This document shows, in pieces, positions 20,251-25,358 of a DNA stretch of 25,358 bases. This DNA is from Plakobranchus ocellatus (taxonomy: Eukaryota; Mollusca; Gastropoda; Plakobranchidae). The DNA lies in contig BLXT01008222.1 of the NCBI GenBank assembly GCA_019648995.1, forward strand, positions 124,590 to 149,947, written 5' to 3'. Within the stretch, counting starts at the first letter, position 1, and each line of letters begins with the position of its first letter. The notes under the pieces were generated by a model. It saw only the letters and a program-made list of their open reading frames with translations. It was not told the DNA's origin and did no database searches. The translations under genes and the position numbers were made by a program.

Positions 20251-20715
20251 ATCACCCATCCAGCAGATGTATGGTTAGACATTAAAATTCTAACACAATG
20301 CTTTGACCTAACTAAAATCCAAACAGGCACAGCGACCAGTCAAAATATCTAAAGAAATGCTATTGCATCGAGGCCCTCAAGAAAAGAAGAAACTCCTACA
20401 GATCTTTAACTCCACTTGGAAAACGAGGAAACTGCTGAAAAAGTGGACAAAAGCTATCCTTGTACATACCAATACACAAGAAAGGCAAGGAAAAAAACCA
20501 AAGCAAAAAGCTGCAGACCCATCAGCCTCACCAGCTGCAGATGAAAGCTGATGGTGATGATCATTAATGCCAGACTCATGTGGTTACAGGAAAAGAACAT
20601 ATTCTGATGCATGAACAAACAGGCTTCAGACATTGTAGATCAGCTGAGGATTAGGTCACCTACACAGAGCAGAAAATGCAGTCTGGATAGAAATGAGCCA
20701 TTGCCAAAAGGTCGC
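20251..20715 (+). pseudogene. Non-LTR reverse transcriptase fragment, N-terminal half
   Basis: Decayed RT of a Jockey/CR1-like element on the plus strand, split over several frames. Visible parts are ITHPADV...LTKIQTGTA (a start of RT region), then, after a shift, KEMLLHRGPQEKKKLLQIFN, STWKTRKLLKKWTKAILV and a mangled K-G-rich finger region. Next come INARLMWLQEKNI and EQTGFRHCRSAED in shifting frames, the fingers just before motif A. The match stops at about 20715, right before the RTE-like insertion. Upstream sequence back to about 19969 is open but not recognised. The clade is uncertain. Confidence 0.7.
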
Positions 20716-20718
20716 CAT

Positions 20719-20729
20719 TACCTAATACA
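20719..20729. repeat. Left target-site duplication of RTE-like insertion
   Basis: tacctaataca, repeated perfectly at 21048-21058. Confidence 0.85.
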
Positions 20730-21047
20730 TCATCATCATCAGGTGCCTTGCTTTACAGCGTTGGCGATCATGGTCCTCCACTTTTTCCTGTCCTTTGTCG
20801 CTTCTATTGCTTCCAACGATTTCCCTGCCTTCAGCCAGTCTGCCAGGCCTTCAATGAGCTTTTCTCGTTGTTTTCCCCTACTGCGTTTTCCTTCCAACAT
20901 TCCTGTTGTTACAAGATTCTCCAACTTTTCTCTTCGCATAACATGGCCGAAAAAGGTTGCTTGACGTTTACGGATTTTGCTTATGAGTAGTCTTGTTGTA
21001 TGAGCTTCCTCTAAAACTGTGTCATTTAGAGGAAGCTCATACAACAA
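20730..21047 (-). mobile_element. 5'-truncated RTE-like LINE insertion (318 bp)
   Basis: The minus strand encodes the C-terminus typical of RTE-type endonuclease-RT polyproteins: LLISKIRKRQATFFGHVMRR, EKLENLVTTGMLEGKRSRGK, then ADWLKAG and DRKKWRTMIANAVKQGT. The stop codon TGA runs straight into a (TGA)n tail (20730-20741). An ORF stop merging into a trinucleotide tail is characteristic of RTE elements. An 11-bp perfect target-site duplication bounds the insertion. The 5' end is a 23-bp inverted snap-back. The frame is open throughout, so it is young compared with its neighbours. Confidence 0.88.
20993..21047. repeat. Perfect 23-bp snap-back at the 5' end of the RTE-like insertion
   Basis: 20993-21015 and 21025-21047 are perfect reverse complements around a 9-nt loop. 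The outer arm ends exactly at the target-site duplication. It looks like terminal self-priming or twin priming during insertion. Confidence 0.92.
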
Positions 21048-21058
21048 TACCTAATACA
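21048..21058. repeat. Right target-site duplication of RTE-like insertion
   Basis: Perfect 11-bp copy of 20719-20729, directly next to the snap-back arm. Confidence 0.85.
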
Positions 21059-21395
21059 GTATCTATTAAAGCGCAAAACTTTTAACAGGAACCAAATGGA
21101 AAATTGGTCATGATATGATCTAAGGGAATAAATATCAGAGAGACAGCATTCAATAGCGTTTTGCCATTACATTGATATTTTTTGGGTAGTGAAAGTTCTT
21201 TTGTCCAAATCTGAGTCTCTTGTAGCAGAAAAAATATAGGTCTAAATATGTGGTCTACAAATGTCCACGTGTACTGCTCTTAAAATACGCCATCTTAAAC
21301 AAAATTGGTCTCATATGAGAGATAAAGGCCTATTTTATCACTTCAAAAAATCCCTCGGTTTTAAGCGGCTATAAGTTGATGGCAGACTAATGAAA
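21059..21395. other. AT-rich spacer, no feature seen
   Basis: It sits between the RTE-like insertion and the motif cluster. It contains neither motif copies nor recognisable coding sequence. Confidence 0.5.
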
Positions 21396-23431
21396 AATGA
21401 TGTTACGGTTGTATCAAGTGTCGTACGATTCTAGGCCAATATAATCAGAAGATATATGCACTAAGGAGAAAAGAAAACCAAAGCTTATACACTAAATCTA
21501 GTAAAACATTGGTTTCCGGTATTTCAGAAAAAAAATCGGACTCCGAGGTTTTAAAAATGACCTGAGAGAAACTCAGATCGACTCTAGACCTAATTGTTGT
21601 ACGTTTTTCGGCGACCGTAACGCTACCAGTTTCGTTTAGGATGTATCATCCTTAAACATTTTAATGCATGGGAGGTAAGAATGGTTGGTGGTAAGATGGA
21701 ATCGCCTCAAAGACTTTGTCTTTCATTCATATTAAGCTCTCCATGGGGCTAAGATGTGTGTCGTACGGCCTTTGTTTGGACGATACAACCGTTACGTTTC
21801 CCTCTGATTTATGAATGGTTTGCTTATAATATCAATATGTATTGGAGGATTTACAGGGATTTTTGTAATAAGTGGATCTTCAATTAAATTAGACAAGCAG
21901 ATATACAACTAAATTGACAAGTTTAGGTTGAAAACTCAGTCAGTTTTGGACACCATGACGACACACGCGTTTGCTGTACATGATACAGCCATAACTCGGT
22001 TTATAGTTTCCTCTACTATAAGCAGACGTTTAGTGAGATTTAATTGGCAGTTTAATAAAAAAGAGCAAGGGAATCTTTACAGCCCTTAGAAACTCGCTTA
22101 TATTTATCCACCTTGTTCCATGTAAAAGAGTATTGTTACGGCCGCATTACCCAAGAAATGTACGACGTGTTTTATTTTACGTATACAACTATAACACGCC
22201 ATTTCAAAATTAGATTTGGGTACACAGAAATTCCTTGCCAATTCAAACTACAAGTCTTTTTCCATTTCAACTAAACTGACAGTTAGGTTCCGATTTCTCT
22301 CTCTTTTGCACTTTGGCTATATTATAAGGGGGTTTATGGATAGTGCTACGTTAAATAAAAAAATAGATCTATGCCTGGTATCTTCCGTTCACATTATTTT
22401 GTTATGGCCAAATCTCAGTGACATGCATACTACAATTGGCCTTTGTTTTACTGTTATTATAGCTATGACAATTTTAAAAATTTTGAAGTGCACACAGTCT
22501 TTCTGTTTTGCCAGAAAAGTTTACAATAGGTATTTTCAGCACATGAAGTTTATAATTTTTCGCTGTAGAAGAAGATACAAAGGCGACATTTTACAAGTTA
22601 GCCATAATTTTGTTACGGCCATAGACTAGGACTTTCCAAGGTAATAATGAGAGCCCAAAATGTAATCACAGTGATTTAAAATAACTTTTCACACTTGCCA
22701 TTAAAACTAATATTTTCTAATGGAAAAAATAGTAATGAAAAATTGATGAATCGTTTTCTCAATTCAACTGAATTAGCTCTATTATCCATACTGTATTTAT
22801 TATGGATATCGTTTAATGAGAAATGAAAAAAAAAAAAAAGGTTTAAAGAAATGAACTCGTTAATCTTATTTTCTATTAATTCTTATATTTTTTTATGTTG
22901 CTATAAAAAAAATATAGCAGCATATTTTTTTGCCAAAATTAAAGTTCATAAAACAATTTCAATGTAAAATGGGCATTTGAGATATTTGGGGTATGCAAAT
23001 GTGGAATCTATAGTTTATTCAGTATGTTGTGTTACAGCCGTAACGTACAACATAGTGCAACTGTGACGTATGACATGATACAACCGTAACACTTGAGCTT
23101 AGTTGGAGCTGTATTTGTCATGCCTTTGCTTTTTTCTGACTATCAAAATAGTTTATGACTCCTCCAAATCTAAAATGATTACTAACTTAAACTATATTTT
23201 GCCTTATTATGAAATACATTAAAGTTTCATTTGTTGTATTTATGTCGTTTACTATGAGTAATTATTGAAACGTGAATGAAACATTTTTTGGTTCAACTTG
23301 GCTGTTCACACTTAGTTTTTGATAGTGCACGGATAATGTTCAATCTTTTCATGTCTTTTGAAATTTTTTTGAGCATTTCTTTGTCAGTTTCTAGGTTGTT
23401 TATGTCATACGTCAATACAACCGTTACACAC
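21396..23431. repeat. Cluster of a bipartite CpG-containing motif, both orientations
   Basis: A 14-mer near GATACAACCGT(A/T)AC recurs at 21402-21415 (-), 21613-21621 (+, partial), 21782-21795 (+), 21982-21995 (+), 22135-22148 (-), 22182-22195 (+), 22401-22414 (-), 22612-22625 (-), 23031-23044 (both), 23077-23090 (+) and 23414-23427 (+). An octamer near CGTACGAC or its complement accompanies many of them: 21420, 21596, 21760, 22160, 23044, 23067 and 23404. I noticed no copies elsewhere in the window. The region lies between two plus-strand RT fragments. It has no convincing coding frame; the 137-codon frame at 22216-22629 simply reads through some copies. Function and origin are unknown. Confidence 0.72.
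23031..23090 (+). repeat. Tandem core of the motif (about 23-bp period)
   Basis: Roughly two and a half units in a row. Each has ACA(A/G)CCGTAAC or GCAACTGTGACG, followed by GTA(C/T)(A/G)AC and an ATAG/ATGA end. This is the densest site of the cluster and shows that the octamer and 14-mer belong to one repeating unit. Confidence 0.7.
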
Positions 23432-23592
23432 TGGTACTCGTGAGAAAAATTTGTGTACATATAAAACCAATGGCTGAACTATCTTGGCAAGCAACAGCAC
23501 TGTGGTAGACATCTTTATGCATGTCATAAGTATAGATTCATGACAAAATATCCAATTCTATAATTTCACTCTGTAGAGCATGTTGGTGGTGA

Positions 23593-23865
23593 CCTTTTGG
23601 CAATAGCTCAAATGGAAAAAGCATTCGATAAGGTCTGGACAGAAGGTCTGACACTTGATGTCACACAAGATGCAAAACTGGATTAAAAGGTACCTAAACA
23701 ACAGACAAGTACAAGTCACGGCCAATGGAGTAAGAAGTCAAGTAAAAAAATATGACAAGGTGAAATACTATCAACCCTATTCCCGATTTATATTAATGAC
23801 ATCAACGAAAAACTATCAAGAAAAGTGTATCCTGCTATGCAGATAACTTAGATGGTCAAGATAGG
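23593..23865 (+). pseudogene. Non-LTR reverse transcriptase fragment, motifs A to C
   Basis: On the plus strand, QMEKAFDKVWTEGL is RT motif A. A shift follows, then QNWIKRYLNNRQVQVTANGV and RSQVKK (palm). After another shift come LFPIYINDINEKLSRKVYPA and finally the catalytic box as CYADNL, where the second Asp of YADD is Asn. At least three frame breaks make it dead. It begins almost where the fragment at 20251-20715 stops in RT order, in the same orientation, so the two may be halves of one element. That is not proven. Confidence 0.75.
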
Positions 23866-24365
23866 GACACTTGGGATAAAAAAATCGGGATTTGCTACAC
23901 AAAATAGGGACATTTCTACCTTAACATACACATGGTATTAAAATCATACCATAATAAAGAATTACATATACATTCACTACACAGCATTCATTTTACGGCA
24001 TTTTTATTATATATTGGTATTTATAGCAGGCCTACATTACACTTTCAACACACACATTTAACATTAAAGAGGGACATAATAACAATATCGGTATTATTGA
24101 CATTGGATTATTCCCCCTATGCGCCATTATTACTATTGATTATATTTTTAAAAAGTACAAAAAAATGCATACTTAAAGGGAACTGGCGGGAATGATTCTA
24201 TCACTCATCAGATTTTTTATGAAACCAAAGGGGGTTTAAGCTGACTGGTGAGCACCAGGCAAATCAAGGAAACAGTCAGATATGAAAAAGTGCAAATAAA
24301 AAAAAAAAAAAAAAATCAAGCCTCCGCCCAACTAGGGCTCAACTCCGTGACATGTGTCTGTGTGT
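23866..24365. other. AT-rich stretch, nothing recognised
   Basis: Downstream of the RT fragment. It has a long A run (24299-24316) and no coding content I can support. Confidence 0.5.
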
Positions 24366-24411
<46 letters not shown>

Positions 24412-24420
24412 GAGAGAGAG
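24366..24420. repeat. (GA)n microsatellite
   Basis: GA run with small interruptions, preceded by tgtgtgtgag as in the tract at 13738-13907. Confidence 0.93.
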
Positions 24421-24465
24421 TACAGTAATCCAATGCATAGAAGTCCTTAATTTTTTAAATGCCCT

Positions 24466-24524
24466 CTTTCAGATCAGACTTCCTGGGGCGCTATAATAGC
24501 ACCCCAGGAAGTCTGATCTGAAAG
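24466..24524. repeat. 28-bp-arm near-perfect hairpin
   Basis: 24466-24493 and 24497-24524 are reverse complements with one mismatch around a 3-nt loop (taa). A loop this small makes a normal microRNA precursor unlikely. A replication template-switch palindrome or cruciform is more plausible. Confidence 0.9.
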
Positions 24525-24640
24525 ATCTATATCTAGGCCTTGCCTAATGCCCGACATACAATAGTTATTGAAACATCTCGAGCCGAGCTTGTTCAACAAA
24601 TTCCATTTTGAGTATTGCAATGCTTCCTCAAAACTTGCAT

Positions 24641-24782
24641 ATAGCCAGTCCACAGCAGGGTGATCTCAGTCTTTCAGCCCCTCATTAAGCCAGGGCACGG
24701 GTAGCAGGGCTCGAACCCGCAACAGTGCGGTTCTTGTAAAACTCAAGGTGGAATGGTGGCATTCATTGTGCCACCAACACCC
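24641..24782 (-). mobile_element. tRNA-derived SINE
   Basis: On the minus strand, a tRNA-like head has an A-box-like TGGCACAATGAA (24773-24762) and a good B box GGTTCGAGCCC (24717-24707), 44 nt apart. They form an internal RNA polymerase III promoter. A T-arm-like stem GCGGG/CCTGC surrounds the B box. The 3' region (24680-24641) resembles the LINE 3' end at 369-400 and 14491-14525, with CCAGTCCAC and GGTGA(N)CTCAG in common. No target-site duplication was identified. It is too degenerate to be a working tRNA gene. Confidence 0.7.
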
Positions 24783-24859
24783 CCCGTCCCCTAACCAACA
24801 AAGGCGGAGGCTTCTTAATTTATATCCATACCGCCCACCGCCGATAGACACTCTAGGAT

Positions 24860-25084
24860 CTCTTTATTTGAGCCTTTCATCTAGCCCGCCGGCATGATGT
24901 ATTAGATAGATCTACGACAGATTTGATCTACGAGGTGTACTAGATCTAGATCTAGCAGAATCTTGGCTGCAAAAAAATCTCTTGCTAGACTGATTTTGCG
25001 ATGCTTCTTTAAATCAAAATCGTAAGTACGTCTGTATGGATCTAAGTCTGGATAAAAATGAAATCTAAGCCTTTTTTTTAAAAA
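24860..25084. other. Spacer rich in TCTAGATCT words
   Basis: Contains clustered agatctagatctag-like words (24903-24955). No gene seen. Confidence 0.5.
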
Positions 25085-25358
25085 AATCTAAATGAAGTCT
25101 CGATCTTGGTGTAATTAACATAACCGTTTACTGAAAAAAAAAGACTTCTCAATCTCGCCTAGGGCTGAGTATTTATGTTGGTACTCTCTCTCTCTCTCTC
25201 CTCTCATAAAATTCACGAAGCTTATCTTATTTAAATAAGTCCTCGAGCTTGATGTAATTAACAAAAACTTATTGCTGGAAAATCAGACTTCTCAATTATC
25301 AATCTCACTAACGGCTTAGTATTAGTTATGTTGGCAGTCTCTCCTTCCCCCCCCCCCC
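25085..25358. repeat. Degenerate 143-bp tandem pair ending in poly(C)
   Basis: ctcga(t/g)cttg(g/a)tgtaattaaca begins at 25099 and 25242. Both units then share agacttctcaat, an AGTATT(T)A-TATGTTGG segment and a pyrimidine-rich tail: (CT)n in the first, ending in 12 C's (25347-25358) in the second. The window ends inside it. Confidence 0.75.

Noticed and set aside
22216-22629. Plus-strand 137-codon ORF in the motif cluster
   Set aside because: Its composition is biased by AT-rich DNA. The repeated peptides (HNFVTAID, HIILLWPN) come from the DNA motif copies being read through, and no domain is visible.
13856-24420. CRISPR-like arrays
   Set aside because: The only regular arrays are dinucleotide microsatellites and simple tandem duplications in eukaryotic DNA, with no repeat-spacer structure.
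24700-24780. Functional tRNA gene
   Set aside because: The B box is good, but the A box is imperfect and no complete cloverleaf forms; the SINE explanation fits better.
24319-24813. 11-bp inverted repeats (aagcctccgcc and its complement) flanking about 470 bp
   Set aside because: Short, with no target-site duplication seen at either side, and the interval mixes a microsatellite, a hairpin and a SINE. Probably chance.
13531-25358. Upstream ATP13A1 exons (TGES actuator loop, N-terminus)
   Set aside because: I searched the minus-strand frames for the expected conserved segments and saw none. They are either off the right edge or too short to recognise by eye.

Overview
The window is animal nuclear DNA. 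It is AT-rich and dominated by introns and transposable elements. The only host gene I can support is part of an ATP13A1 orthologue (P5A-type ATPase, ER transmembrane-helix dislocase) on the minus strand. Four consecutive exons (13348-13530, 12029-12166, 7405-7525, 6849-7000) join in frame through GT/AG splice sites. The gene's 5' exons lie beyond the right edge and its 3' exons beyond the left edge, so nearly everything else here is probably intronic. The repeat content (RNase H-bearing I-type LINEs with short tandem 3' tails, RTE-like and Jockey/CR1-like fragments, a tRNA-derived SINE, GA microsatellites, recurrent TCTAGATCTAGA words) suggests a mollusc, probably a gastropod. That last step is inference.

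Layout. 348-5563 is a full-length (5,216 bp) non-LTR retrotransposon on the minus strand, bounded by a perfect 16-bp target-site duplication. It has a zinc-knuckle ORF1 and an endonuclease-RT-RNase H ORF2; both are broken, and the RT has lost catalytic motif A. 5580-13530 holds the ATP13A1 exons and introns, with small tandem duplications, partial copies of one exon's 3' end and its splice donor, and two hairpins. 14474-15918 is a second, 5'-truncated copy of the same LINE family, joined to an unrelated GC-rich block (to about 16145). 16256-19085 carries a decayed repeat family. 19297-19680 is a 192-bp tandem duplication with one mismatch. 20251-20715 and 23593-23865 are plus-strand RT fragments that could be two halves of one element. 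Between them lie a 318-bp RTE-like insertion with its own 11-bp target-site duplication and a 23-bp snap-back 5' end, and a 2-kb block studded with a CpG-containing bipartite motif (CGTACGAC + GATACAACCGTAAC) in both orientations. 24466-24524 is a near-perfect hairpin. 24641-24782 is a tRNA-derived SINE whose 3' tail resembles the 3' end of the LINE family in this same window.

How it fits together. The ATP13A1 exons are intact. The mobile elements are all defective here, but they record relationships: a LINE family, a SINE that may have borrowed its machinery, nested insertions, and target-primed insertion scars. The least explained feature is the motif cluster at 21396-23431.
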